Assembly (NCBI RefSeq): GCF_965208555.1
Contig: NZ_OZ242342.1
Location: 3,224,001-3,288,000, forward strand
Length of the DNA stretch: 64,000 nt
Direction: 5' to 3'
Source of the DNA: Poriferisodalis sp965208555
GTDB lineage: Bacteria > Actinomycetota > Acidimicrobiia > Acidimicrobiales > Poriferisodalaceae
Every line of letters starts with the position of its first letter. Position 1 is the stretch's first letter. This document shows, one piece after another, positions 33,280 to 41,512 of the stretch. The notes beneath the pieces are model-generated. The model did not search any database, had not been told where the DNA came from, and worked only from the letters and a program-made list of their open reading frames with translations. The position numbers and the translations under genes are program-made.

Positions 33280-34097
33280 GCGAAGGGTCTGGGCACTCGC
33301 CGCGGGACGATTCGCCGGGAGCTGGCGAGGACCTCATCGCTGCCGCCCGCGACATCGCCGCTGCCGCTGGGTCGCTCACGCTGCGGTGGTTCGGCCGGCG
33401 AGACCTCGGTGTCACCTGGAAGCGCGACGGCACCGAGGTCACGGAAGCCGACCGCGCAGCAGAACGCCTGGTCCGAGACCGGATCGGCCGGCAGTTTCCC
33501 GACGATGCGATCTTCGGTGAGGAAGAAGGCGGTTCGATCCGGCCCGACGGCCGGACGTGGATCGTCGATCCCATCGATGGCACCCGAGGCTTCGTGCGGG
33601 GCGTCCCCCTGTATGCGACCCTCGTGGCGCTGGTGGATCCCTACGGTCCCCTAGTGGGTGTCATCGACCTGCCGGTGCTCGGGCACACGCTCGCCGCCGG
33701 GAGGGGCACCGGCTGCTGGCTCGGCGACCACCGCTGCTCGGTGAGCGATCACCCCGACCTCAGCGGAGCGCTCGTCAACACCTCGGATTACAACACGTTC
33801 GAGCAGTCCCAGTTCGAGGCACTGCGCTCGGGCGGCGCGATGATGCGCACATGGGGCGATGCCTATGGCTACTTCCTGGTGGCGACCGGGCAGGCTGAGG
33901 CCATGATCGACCCGGTGTGCGAGACCTGGGATCTGGCGCCGATGCCCGTGATCATGGCGGAATCCGGCGGGCGCTTCACCGATGTCGCGGGTCGGCCCGA
34001 GTATCGCAACCGCAACGGGGTCGCCACCAATGGGCTGCTGCACACCGCAGTTCTGGACGCAATGGCTGCCCGGCAGGGGGGTGATCATGGCGAGTGA
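33276..34097 (+). CDS. Inositol monophosphatase family phosphatase
   Basis: 273 residues. The metal motifs are complete: GEEEGG, IVDPIDGTRGFVRG (the WIVDPIDGT signature) and ETWDLAPMPVIMAESGG. The substrate could be inositol-1-phosphate, histidinol phosphate or fructose-1,6-bisphosphate; FVRG in place of FxHG does not settle it. GTG 33276 overlaps the antiporter stop by four bases and is preferred over GTG 33252. It overlaps the following permease gene by 11 bases, making a three-gene operon. Confidence 0.87.
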   Translation: MSEGSGHSPRDDSPGAGEDLIAAARDIAAAAGSLTLRWFGRRDLGVTWKRDGTEVTEADRAAERLVRDRIGRQFPDDAIFGEEEGGSIRPDGRTWIVDPIDGTRGFVRGVPLYATLVALVDPYGPLVGVIDLPVLGHTLAAGRGTGCWLGDHRCSVSDHPDLSGALVNTSDYNTFEQSQFEALRSGGAMMRTWGDAYGYFLVATGQAEAMIDPVCETWDLAPMPVIMAESGGRFTDVAGRPEYRNRNGVATNGLLHTAVLDAMAARQGGDHGE

Positions 34098-35316
34098 GGC
34101 CCGGCGCAGGGCGGAACTCCGGTTGCCCGAACGCGACAGGATGCCGCGCTGGGTGCCGCGCGCCATCGGCCTGCTCATGGCAGCAGTGGTCGGCCTCGCG
34201 ACTGCGGCGTGGCTGCTCGACAAGCTCCGCAGCCTCTTGGTGGTGCTGCTGGTGTCGCTGTTCCTGTCGTTTGCCATGGAGCCGGCGGTCAACTGGCTGG
34301 CCGGCAAGGGCTGGAAGCGCGGGCTCGGTACTGCAGCCGTCTTCGGGTTGTTTGCCCTGCTCGCCGCCGGGTTTGCGGCGGCCATGGCGTCAGTGCTGGC
34401 CGATCAGATCCTCAAGCTCATCGACGCAGCTCCCGGTTATCTGGTCGACATCGAACGCTGGGTTGACGAGCAGTTCGGCATCCAGATCAACACCGACGAC
34501 CTGAGAGCACAGTTCACCGCGGGCGGCAGCGCAGCATCGCTGCTCGGCGATGTGGCGGGCAACCTGGTTTCGGTCGGCTCGACTGCGGTGAATGTGGCAG
34601 TGCAGATGCTGACCGTGGTGCTGTTCACCTTCTACCTGGTGGCCGACGGACCCCGCCTGCGTCGCCTGCTGTGCTCCGTGCTGAACCCGCGCCGACAGGC
34701 TGCAGTGCTGCGGGGCTGGGAATTGGCCATCGACAAGACCGGCGGCTACATCTACTCGCGCACGCTGCTTGCACTGGCTGCCTTCCTGGTCCACTGGGCG
34801 GCCTTTGCCATCATCGGCGTGCCGTTCCCCGTCCCGCTGGCGATGTGGGTGGGCGTGCTCTCGCAGTTCGTGCCGGTAGTCGGCACTTACCTGGCGGGCT
34901 TGCTGCCGCTGCTGATCGCCCTGCTGGACGAGCCGATCACCGCACTCTGGGTGGCGATTGTGGTGCTCGCGTACCAGCAAGTCGAGAACTACCTGCTCGC
35001 GCCACGCGTGACCGCTCACACGATGAACATCCATCCCGCCGTGGCATTCGGCTCGGTTCTCGTGGGCGCCGCGTTGCTGGGATCAGCCGGTGCGCTGCTG
35101 GCTGTGCCGGCAGCGGCCACGATTCAAGCGTTCGTCTCGACCTACATCAAGCGGCACGAGCTCATCGAATCCGACCTCTTCGAGTCGCACGAAACAGATC
35201 CGGACGAGGCGGCCGAGCCCGACGCTGCCGATGAGCCCGCGCCTGGTGACTCCTCTGGTGCTCAAACTCTCGACGCCGGCGCGAAGCCTGAATCCGACAC
35301 GCCGCCGGCGGGTTGA
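34087..35316 (+). CDS. AI-2E family transporter (PerM-like permease)
   Basis: 409 residues with seven to eight membrane segments: a pair near residues 25-60, one near 70-100, then, after a soluble stretch with QFGIQINTDDL, segments from 170 to 345. The end of the core, AYQQVENYLLAPRVTAHTMN and HPAVAFGSVLVGAALLG, is the family hallmark. Members export small molecules or ions; autoinducer-2 export is shown for only a few. The C-terminal 60 residues are acidic and disordered. ATG 34087 lies within the phosphatase end. Confidence 0.87.
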   Translation: MASEARRRAELRLPERDRMPRWVPRAIGLLMAAVVGLATAAWLLDKLRSLLVVLLVSLFLSFAMEPAVNWLAGKGWKRGLGTAAVFGLFALLAAGFAAAMASVLADQILKLIDAAPGYLVDIERWVDEQFGIQINTDDLRAQFTAGGSAASLLGDVAGNLVSVGSTAVNVAVQMLTVVLFTFYLVADGPRLRRLLCSVLNPRRQAAVLRGWELAIDKTGGYIYSRTLLALAAFLVHWAAFAIIGVPFPVPLAMWVGVLSQFVPVVGTYLAGLLPLLIALLDEPITALWVAIVVLAYQQVENYLLAPRVTAHTMNIHPAVAFGSVLVGAALLGSAGALLAVPAAATIQAFVSTYIKRHELIESDLFESHETDPDEAAEPDAADEPAPGDSSGAQTLDAGAKPESDTPPAG

Positions 35317-35341
35317 GGTGCATTCACCTTTCCGGTGCCGG

Positions 35342-36064
35342 TCACCAATGGCCGCTGGGGGGCTGAGACCACGGTGCGATGTAGTCGAGCGGATCGACGG
35401 CGGCGCCTCCGAGCCGCAGTTCGAACTGCAGGTGGGGCCCGGTGACTGCGCCCGTGGCGCCGAGCCGGCCGATGCGCTGGCCTGCGTCCACATCGTGCCC
35501 TGCGCGCACGCTGACGCTGCTCAGGTGCGTGTACACCGTCGCCACCCTTGCGCCATGGTCGATGACGACCGTGCGTCCGTATGCCGCGAAGTCCCCGGTC
35601 GCCACAACCGTTCCCGAGCCGGAGGCCAGGACGGGCACCCGCCAGCGCCGCTCCCGGTCGACCAGGTCGACGCCGGTGTGCGGCAGCCAGCGTCTGCGCA
35701 GCGGGTGAAAGCGGTTCCCGAACGCCGAGGTCACCACCGGGTCGGTGAGCGGCATGCGAAGTTCGCCGAAGAGCGGGACGCGCAGCGGCTCGCAGCCCTG
35801 CGCTGTTGTGATGACGGTGGCGATCCAGTCGTCGTAGATGAGTGCGCCCTCGACTGCGGGGCCCAGGTACGGCGGCACAGGCAGCGCCGGCTCGGGGAAG
35901 CAGGCGTTGAGGTGGAGGTTGGGGCTGGGCAATTCGATGGGGAGATCGGTGGCCTGAGCATCGGGGATGACGGAAACAGTGAGGCCGACGGCGAGTGTGA
36001 CGGCGGTCAGGGCGCGCCGCGGCCGTCCGGCCCACCGGCAAACACCCTGCCAGAACGCGCTCAC
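35342..36064 (-). CDS. M23 (LytM) peptidase-family protein, secreted, altered active site
   Basis: 240 residues. A basic start (RRALTAVTLAVGLTVSV) forms a signal peptide ending near AQA. The LytM domain starts at VTSAFGNRFHP and has HTGVDL, giving the first zinc His and Asp. In the second motif, where family members have HLHFE, this protein has H211-L-Q213-FE: the second His, a zinc ligand, is Gln. It may therefore be a non-catalytic cell-wall binder or activator of amidases, as known for some LytM factors. GGGGGGAGG precedes GTG 36064. It converges with the permease gene 25 bases away. Confidence 0.85.
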   Translation of the reverse strand: MSAFWQGVCRWAGRPRRALTAVTLAVGLTVSVIPDAQATDLPIELPSPNLHLNACFPEPALPVPPYLGPAVEGALIYDDWIATVITTAQGCEPLRVPLFGELRMPLTDPVVTSAFGNRFHPLRRRWLPHTGVDLVDRERRWRVPVLASGSGTVVATGDFAAYGRTVVIDHGARVATVYTHLSSVSVRAGHDVDAGQRIGRLGATGAVTGPHLQFELRLGGAAVDPLDYIAPWSQPPSGHW

Positions 36065-36162
36065 GCCGCGCCTCCCCCCTTCAGGCGCCCCGGAAAAGGA
36101 AGAATTTTAATTCATTTCAGTCATCCAGTTCAGCCAAATGCCGAAATCGGCAGTTGGCAGAC

Positions 36163-36438
36163 GTGACGATCCTCGTCGACGACGCTCGCTGGCCCTGGCG
36201 TGGCCGCCGCTGGGCGCATCTCGTCTCCGACCAGAGCTACGACGAACTGCACGAGTTCGCAGCGCGCATCGGCAAGCGTCGCGCCGCCTTCCAGGGCGAC
36301 CACTACGACGTCGATGAGACCGAGCGAGAGCTGGCGCTGCGAGCGGGTGCAGTGGCGGTGAACAGCCGCGAACTGGTGTCGCGGCTGCGGGCGGCGGGGC
36401 TCAGAAGACCTCGAGGTGTTCCATCACCGCGTCGATGA
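36163..36438 (+). CDS. DUF4031 family protein
   Basis: 91 residues. The pattern ILVDDARWPWRGRRWAHLVS, QGDHYDVDE and AVNSRELVSRLRAAGLR matches DUF4031, a small actinobacterial family of unknown role with conserved Asp, His and Arg residues. GTG 36163 starts the fold; TTG 36154 is a weaker alternative. The stop lies inside the end of the convergent hydrolase gene, an overlap of 38 bases. The upstream 98 bases shared with the divergent M23 gene are the most AT-rich spot nearby (GAATTTTAATTCATTT) and probably hold both promoters. Confidence 0.8.
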   Translation: MTILVDDARWPWRGRRWAHLVSDQSYDELHEFAARIGKRRAAFQGDHYDVDETERELALRAGAVAVNSRELVSRLRAAGLRRPRGVPSPRR

Positions 36439-37090
36439 AGCCGAAGTTCTTCGGCGTGGCGAAGTGATCGCAGCCTCGCAGCTCGGTAAATGAGGCATCT
36501 GCCAATGCGTCGAGCAGCGGGTCTGCCGGTCCCGCGAAGTCCTCAGTGCCCAGCACCACCCGCACCGGATGGGTGATGCGCGCGAATTCGGGATCTCCGA
36601 GCGGAGCGTGCTTGCGGCGCATGAACGCAGCCAACGCCTGGCCGTCCTGATCAGGCTCGGCGGCATAGCGGGCGAAGGTCTGCGCATGCACATCATCGGC
36701 CTCGGCTTCGCCGGACACGCCGCGCGCGATGCGTTCGGCCTGCTCGTCGTCGCGTTCGAACAGGTTGCGGCCGACACCTGAGACCACCAGGCGGCCGAAG
36801 CGCTCAGGCGCCATGGCCGCCATGACCAGCAGTGTGCGCGACCCCATGGAGAACCCGACGCCGTCGACTTCTTGTTCGCCGACCTCCGCAGCGAGTCGCT
36901 CGACGAGCTTGGCCTCCATGTCGGCATACCCCGCCGGGTCATGGTGCTTGGGCGCTGAGCCGTGCCCGGGCAGATCCCACGCGATCACCTCGCGCCCGCC
37001 GTCGGTCAGCAGATCGATGATGCCAGTCGGCTGCCAGGTGCTCGCCACCGAGCCGGTGAAACCGTGAAGCAGGAGCACGGGGTTCGCCAT
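36401..37090 (-). CDS. Alpha/beta hydrolase (MenH-like)
   Basis: 229 residues. LLLHGFTGSVASTWQP, DLPGHGSAPKHHDP and the nucleophile elbow GVGFSMGSRTLL are in the usual order. The acid is in VVLGTEDFAGPAD and the His in RGCDHFATPKNFGF. The small cap (about residues 110-170) resembles MenH and similar hydrolases. The substrate is unknown. It is divergent from the AtuA-family gene, with 60 bases between. Confidence 0.83.
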   Translation of the reverse strand: MANPVLLLHGFTGSVASTWQPTGIIDLLTDGGREVIAWDLPGHGSAPKHHDPAGYADMEAKLVERLAAEVGEQEVDGVGFSMGSRTLLVMAAMAPERFGRLVVSGVGRNLFERDDEQAERIARGVSGEAEADDVHAQTFARYAAEPDQDGQALAAFMRRKHAPLGDPEFARITHPVRVVLGTEDFAGPADPLLDALADASFTELRGCDHFATPKNFGFIDAVMEHLEVF

Positions 37091-37150
37091 GCCGGGAAGT
37101 CTGGCAGAGCGGTGACATACCCTGCATCAGCGACGAGAGGTTCCGCCGAC

Positions 37151-38926
37151 ATGAGCACGACGACTGCACCGCCTATCCGGATCGCCAACTGCAGCGGTTT
37201 CTTCGGGGATCGCCTCGCTGCCGCCCGTGAGATGGTCACGGGCGGCCCGATTGATGCGCTGACGGGGGACTGGCTCGCTGAGCTGACCATGCTGATCCTG
37301 TCGCGCATCGCAGCCAAGCGGCCCGGAGCCGGCTACGCCCGCACCTTCGTCACGCAGATGGAGGAGGTCATGGGCACGTGCCTGGACAGGGGCATCAAGG
37401 TGGTGTCCAACGCCGGGGGTCTGAACCCGTCGGGATGCGCCGACGCGGTCGCCGAGGTGGCGGACCGGTTGGGCCTCAACCCGTCTATTGCCTATGTCGA
37501 CGGCGACGATCTCACTGACCGTCTGGGGGACTTGATCGCTGCCGGCAACGATTTCGCCCATCTCGACACCGGTCAGCCCTTGGGCGATCTGGCTGATCGC
37601 ATCGTGACCGCCAACGCGTACATCGGCTGCTGGGGGATCGTCGAGGCGCTGAACCAGGGCGCGGACATCGTCATCACCGGTCGCGCCACTGACGCCGCCG
37701 TCGTGGCGGGCCCTGCTGCGTGGCATCACGGCTGGACCCGTGACGACTGGGACGCGCTCGCCGGCGCCATTGTTGCCGGCCATGTGATCGAGTGCGGGGG
37801 GCAGGCCACCGGCGGCAACTACAGCTTCTTCACCGAGATCGCCGATATGACCTACCCAGGGTTCCCGTGGGCGGAGGTCGCAGCCGACGGCTCCAGCGTC
37901 ATCGGCAAGCACGCGAGCACCGGCGGGGAGGTCTCGGTCGGCACGGTCACCTCGCAGCTGCTCTATGAGATCCAGAGCGAGCGTTATCTCAACCCCGATG
38001 TCGTGAGCCGGTTCGACACCATCGAGCTGACCCAGATCGGGCGAGATCGGGTGCGCATCGGCGGGGTCCGCGGCGAGCCGGCCCCGCCCACCCTCAAGGT
38101 GGCCATGAACTACCAGGGCGGCTACCGCAACCAGATCTCGATCGGTCTGACAGGACTGGACATCGCCGAGAAGGCCGAGCTGATCGAGCGCCAGTTCTGG
38201 CATGCGTGCCCCTACAGTCCCGACGATTATGAGACCGTCGTGCGCAAGTTCCTGCCGACGCACAAGGCCGACCCCGGCACCAACGAGGAAGCCGTCGCCG
38301 TCTACAAGATCATCGTGAAGGACCCTGACGAGCGCAAGGTCGGCCGGGCATTCTCCAATGCCGGCACAGAAATCGGGCTGTGCTCCATTCCCGGGATGTT
38401 CGGCACCGGCGGAGGCCCGGGCCCCGGCCAGCCCTTCGGCGTGTACTGGCCGGCGCTCGTCGACGCCGAGCAGGTCCCGATGAACGTCGTGGTGGACGGT
38501 CGCCGCACGGTGGTCGACAGCACACCGCCCGACCTGTCCGCTGAGAGCGTCGAGGCGGCGACGCCCGAGCGGATCGAGCCTCCCGGGGCACCGACGCAGG
38601 CGGTACCGCTCGGAACGCTGTACGGAACTCGCTCGGGCGACAAGGGGCCGAATGCGAACCTGGGCGTCTTTGCCCGCTCGGCCGAGGCGTACTGGTGGCT
38701 GTCGGACTTCCTCACCGTGGAGCGGCTCGCGGAGCTGATGCCCGAGGCCGCCGAGCACCGGGTGGATCGGTACGACCTGCCCAACATCTGGAGCCTCAAC
38801 TTCATCTTCCACGGGCTGCTGGAAGAAGGCGTGGCTGCGTCGACCCGGCAGGATCCCCAGGCCAAGGCGCTGGGGGAGTACCTGCGCGCCAAGGTGGTCG
38901 AGATCCCCGTCGCGCTGTTGCCCTAG
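37151..38926 (+). CDS. Acyclic terpene utilisation AtuA family protein (DUF1446)
   Basis: 591 residues, full length. The N-terminal part has IANCSGFFGDRLAAAREMV, VSNAGGLNPSGCADAV and VITGRATDAAVVAGPAAWH, followed by IECGGQATGGNYSFF, the family core. The C-terminal domain has GTLYGTRSGDKGPNANLGVF, the separate AtuA-like domain fused in actinobacterial members. AtuA is needed for citronellol/geraniol growth in Pseudomonas, but its reaction is not known. CGAGAGG lies upstream of ATG 37151. No atuB-F-like genes flank it, so terpene use cannot be concluded from context. Confidence 0.88.
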   Translation: MSTTTAPPIRIANCSGFFGDRLAAAREMVTGGPIDALTGDWLAELTMLILSRIAAKRPGAGYARTFVTQMEEVMGTCLDRGIKVVSNAGGLNPSGCADAVAEVADRLGLNPSIAYVDGDDLTDRLGDLIAAGNDFAHLDTGQPLGDLADRIVTANAYIGCWGIVEALNQGADIVITGRATDAAVVAGPAAWHHGWTRDDWDALAGAIVAGHVIECGGQATGGNYSFFTEIADMTYPGFPWAEVAADGSSVIGKHASTGGEVSVGTVTSQLLYEIQSERYLNPDVVSRFDTIELTQIGRDRVRIGGVRGEPAPPTLKVAMNYQGGYRNQISIGLTGLDIAEKAELIERQFWHACPYSPDDYETVVRKFLPTHKADPGTNEEAVAVYKIIVKDPDERKVGRAFSNAGTEIGLCSIPGMFGTGGGPGPGQPFGVYWPALVDAEQVPMNVVVDGRRTVVDSTPPDLSAESVEAATPERIEPPGAPTQAVPLGTLYGTRSGDKGPNANLGVFARSAEAYWWLSDFLTVERLAELMPEAAEHRVDRYDLPNIWSLNFIFHGLLEEGVAASTRQDPQAKALGEYLRAKVVEIPVALLP

Positions 38927-38944
38927 CCCTCAGCGGTCGAGAGC

Positions 38945-39892
38945 TCAGCGGTCCTGCAGATCCTGCAGCGCCATGCGGGGGCCGTGGCGCGGCGGAGCCC
39001 CGGCGGACTTGGCCAGCGCCTGCACACGGGCCCGCTGGCCGCGGTAGGGCTCGAGCAGCTCCAGCATGCGCTCGTCGTCGCCGCGCCGTTCCCCGGCCAG
39101 GTGCCAAGTGACGTAGCTGGGAATCTGGTAGTCGCCGACGATCACCGAGTCGGGATCGCCATGACACAGCAGCACGACGATCGAGGCGGTCCACGGGCCG
39201 ATGCCCCGGACGCCCTGCAAGCGCTCGCGGGCTTCGGCGGGCGCAAGCCGGGCCACGCCCTCGAGCGTGCCGGCCCGCCGGGCGGCAGCGATGATCGCCT
39301 CGGCGCGCCGACGCTCGATGTCGAATCGATGGAACTCGTGGTACGCGAGCGATGCCAGGACATCGGCGGCCGGCGGCAGGCGCAGCGCCTCAGGTGCGGG
39401 ACCGGGAGGCTTGCGTCCCCAGCGTCGCAGGATGCCCTGCCATGAGTTCTTGGCGTTGAGACCGGGAACCTTCTGCCCGCACACCGTCGGCACGATGTGC
39501 TCCCAGACGGTCCCGGTGGCCGTGAGCCGGCGCGCAGGCCAACGCCGGACCCAGCCGGCGACGACGCGATCGGCGGGAATCAGCGCTGCAGGGTCGTCAT
39601 GAGCGCCGAGCAGAGCGGGCACGCCGGCGACGGCGTCCGCCGCGCCGGGTCCCCATGCCGCGACGTCGGCCGTATTCGCCAGCCGGTTGATGCGCAGCGT
39701 CGCCGCGCCGGCGCTGGTGTCCGTTGTGCGCCAGATGGCCGGCCCGTCGTAGAGGACCGGTCCCAGAACGCCCTTGCCGCCGGCACGGCCCAGCGCTCGG
39801 CCCGGGTCGAGGGAGAAGCCGAACTCGAAGCGTTGGCGTATGTCGGGCGCGGCGATGCCCGGCGTGGCAACGGCGTCGGTGCCAGACCGCAT
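38945..39892 (-). CDS. DNA-3-methyladenine glycosylase-type protein (AlkA/HhH-GPD)
   Basis: 315 residues. The C-terminal half has the helix-hairpin-helix LQGVRGIGPWTASIVVL followed by the catalytic Asp in VIVGDYQIPSY, the HhH-GPD signature. The N-terminal half (FGFSLDPGRALGR, WRTTDTSAGAATLRIN) is a mixed beta domain like the AlkA N-terminus. It should excise alkylated bases from DNA. ATG 39892 is chosen over GTG 39895. The following 118 bases up to the FAH gene contain only C/T-rich sequence with no gene. Confidence 0.85.
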   Translation of the reverse strand: MRSGTDAVATPGIAAPDIRQRFEFGFSLDPGRALGRAGGKGVLGPVLYDGPAIWRTTDTSAGAATLRINRLANTADVAAWGPGAADAVAGVPALLGAHDDPAALIPADRVVAGWVRRWPARRLTATGTVWEHIVPTVCGQKVPGLNAKNSWQGILRRWGRKPPGPAPEALRLPPAADVLASLAYHEFHRFDIERRRAEAIIAAARRAGTLEGVARLAPAEARERLQGVRGIGPWTASIVVLLCHGDPDSVIVGDYQIPSYVTWHLAGERRGDDERMLELLEPYRGQRARVQALAKSAGAPPRHGPRMALQDLQDR

Positions 39893-40010
39893 CACCCGTC
39901 CTGTTTAGCGGGTGCGTTGTCTGGCGAGCCGTCTCGTCGTGGAACCCGTTGCCTTCCGCTCTTGTTCGCTTCGCTCACGGGCCGCTCGGGCCCCGGCTTC
40001 GCCTGCCGGC

Positions 40011-40865
40011 TCAGCCTCCGGCGGTCGGCTCGCTGATCACGGGGTTTGTCAGGGTGCCGATGCCTTCGATTGTGATCGCCACCTCATCGCCATCTTTGAG
40101 CAGGCCGGGCGGATCCGAGAACGCTCCCACGCCTGCCGGCGTCCCTGTGGCGATGATCGTGCCCGGATCGAGCGTGAACGCCGTGGACAGGTGCTCCACG
40201 ATCGCGTAGCAGTCGAAGATGAGGTCGTCGGTGTTGGCGTCCTGGCGCACCTCACCGCTCACTTCGGTGACCAGGCGGCACGAATGGGGGTCGAGCGAGT
40301 CGCTGGTCACCACCCACGGGCCGCACGGGCCGTGAGTGTCCCATGACTTGCCCATGGTCATGGTGGGGCTGCGGCGCTGCCAGTCACGCACGCTGACGTC
40401 GTTCATGATCGTGTAGCCGGCGATGCAGTCCGGAGCCTCCGCCGCCGACACCGCACGGGCGGTGCGTCCGATCACGACTGCCAGTTCGCCTTCGTAGTCC
40501 ACCATGTCAGGCGCCGCTGCAGGCAGGTGAATGGGGTGGCCCGGCCCCACGATGCAGTTGTGATGCTTGTTGAAGATGATGGGCACCTTCGGCGGCTCGC
40601 GGCCGCCTTCAGCCGCATGGGCCCGGTAGTTGAGCCCGACGGCGAGGATTGCGGGCGGACGGCCGACCGGGGACAGCAGCTCAGCCTCGGCGAGCGGCGT
40701 CACGCTGCCTGTTGCCAGTGCCTGGACATGGGCCACCAGATCCCCGTCGCTCGAGCCGAGCAGCGACGGCAGATCGGTGTGCTCGGTCTGCAGTGTGACC
40801 AACCCGTCATCGGTGACGGTGGCCAAGGCAGGCTGGCCGTCGAGGAGGTGTCGTGCGATGCGCAT
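40011..40865 (-). CDS. Fumarylacetoacetate hydrolase family protein
   Basis: 284 residues. The core domain has AVGLNYRAHA, VDYEGELAVVIGRTARAVS (metal-binding Glu), NDVSVRDWQ and GKSWDTHGPCGPWVV, with TGTPAGVGAFSDPPG near the end. These features fit 2-oxohept-3-enedioate hydratases/isomerases, acylpyruvate hydrolases and related metal-dependent enzymes of aromatic or keto-acid catabolism. A -10 box six bases before ATG 40865 sets the start. It is divergent from the GGDEF-like gene, about 108 bases apart. Confidence 0.88.
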   Translation of the reverse strand: MRIARHLLDGQPALATVTDDGLVTLQTEHTDLPSLLGSSDGDLVAHVQALATGSVTPLAEAELLSPVGRPPAILAVGLNYRAHAAEGGREPPKVPIIFNKHHNCIVGPGHPIHLPAAAPDMVDYEGELAVVIGRTARAVSAAEAPDCIAGYTIMNDVSVRDWQRRSPTMTMGKSWDTHGPCGPWVVTSDSLDPHSCRLVTEVSGEVRQDANTDDLIFDCYAIVEHLSTAFTLDPGTIIATGTPAGVGAFSDPPGLLKDGDEVAITIEGIGTLTNPVISEPTAGG

Positions 40866-40871
40866 GCGGCG

Positions 40872-40877
40872 ACGCTA
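40872..40877 (-). promoter_or_regulatory. -10 box TAGCGT (minus strand) of the FAH family gene
   Basis: The hexamer lies six bases upstream of ATG 40865; no Shine-Dalgarno is seen. Confidence 0.5.
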
Positions 40878-40973
40878 CAGCGGAGCCGCTCATGAGACCC
40901 AGTGGCGACGCTGCACCGGGGCTGCTGTTGCGGGCATTGTGCCGGAGCCCCAAGAGTGGCACTCTGGCGCTCC

Positions 40974-41495
40974 ATGGCTCGCCATGGCGCCGGGGGCTCA
41001 TCCCCCGGCGTAGTCGACTCTGTGCTGGACCCCGTCACGGGGCTCCCGGATGTGCGCGTCTTGGCGGTGCTGCTCGACCGCAAGCTGGCACTGGCCCGGC
41101 GGGCACTCCAGCCGCTCTCGGTGGTGTTCTTCGAAGTCGACGGCTTCGAGGGGCTCAGCGCCACGCAGGCCCGCGTGGCCCAACGGCTCGCGGCGCGCCT
41201 GGTACGCGGCACGCTGCGCGAGTCCGACACCGTCTGTCACTGCGCCGACGGGATCCTGGCTGCCATCCTCGACGACACGCCCCACAGCGGGGCAGTCTGG
41301 GCCGCCGATCGGGTGCGCCGCGAGGTGGCCGCCCGCTCGTACCACACCGGCGTCACGCTCTCGATGGGCGTGGCCAGCTATCCCACCCACGCCTTGGAGG
41401 CAGGGGATCTGCGCGACCGGGCCTACGCGGCCCTCTTCGTCGCCCGGTCGCTCGGACCTTCCCGGCTCGAGGTGGCCGAGCCGCTGCCGCGCTGA
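40974..41495 (+). CDS. Degenerate GGDEF-domain protein
   Basis: 173 residues. The fold is recognisable from LDPVTGLPDVRVLAVLLDRK and LSVVFFEVDGFEGLS, matching the DxLTGLxNR and FxxDxDxFK patterns of diguanylate cyclases. The signature loop reads CHCADGILAAIL instead of GGDEF, so cyclase activity is unlikely. VTLSMGVASYPTHA fits the end of the domain. It may bind nucleotides or act as a regulatory relic. The start is not certain: ATG 40974 is used, but the frame is open to 40902 with no ribosome site seen for either. Confidence 0.65.
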   Translation: MARHGAGGSSPGVVDSVLDPVTGLPDVRVLAVLLDRKLALARRALQPLSVVFFEVDGFEGLSATQARVAQRLAARLVRGTLRESDTVCHCADGILAAILDDTPHSGAVWAADRVRREVAARSYHTGVTLSMGVASYPTHALEAGDLRDRAYAALFVARSLGPSRLEVAEPLPR

Positions 41496-41512
41496 GGTTC
41501 AGCAGCCGACAA

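Noticed and set aside
39896..40010. Possible small gene between the AlkA-like and FAH genes
   Set aside because: No frame with a start, ribosome site and plausible composition was seen; the stretch looks like ordinary spacer.
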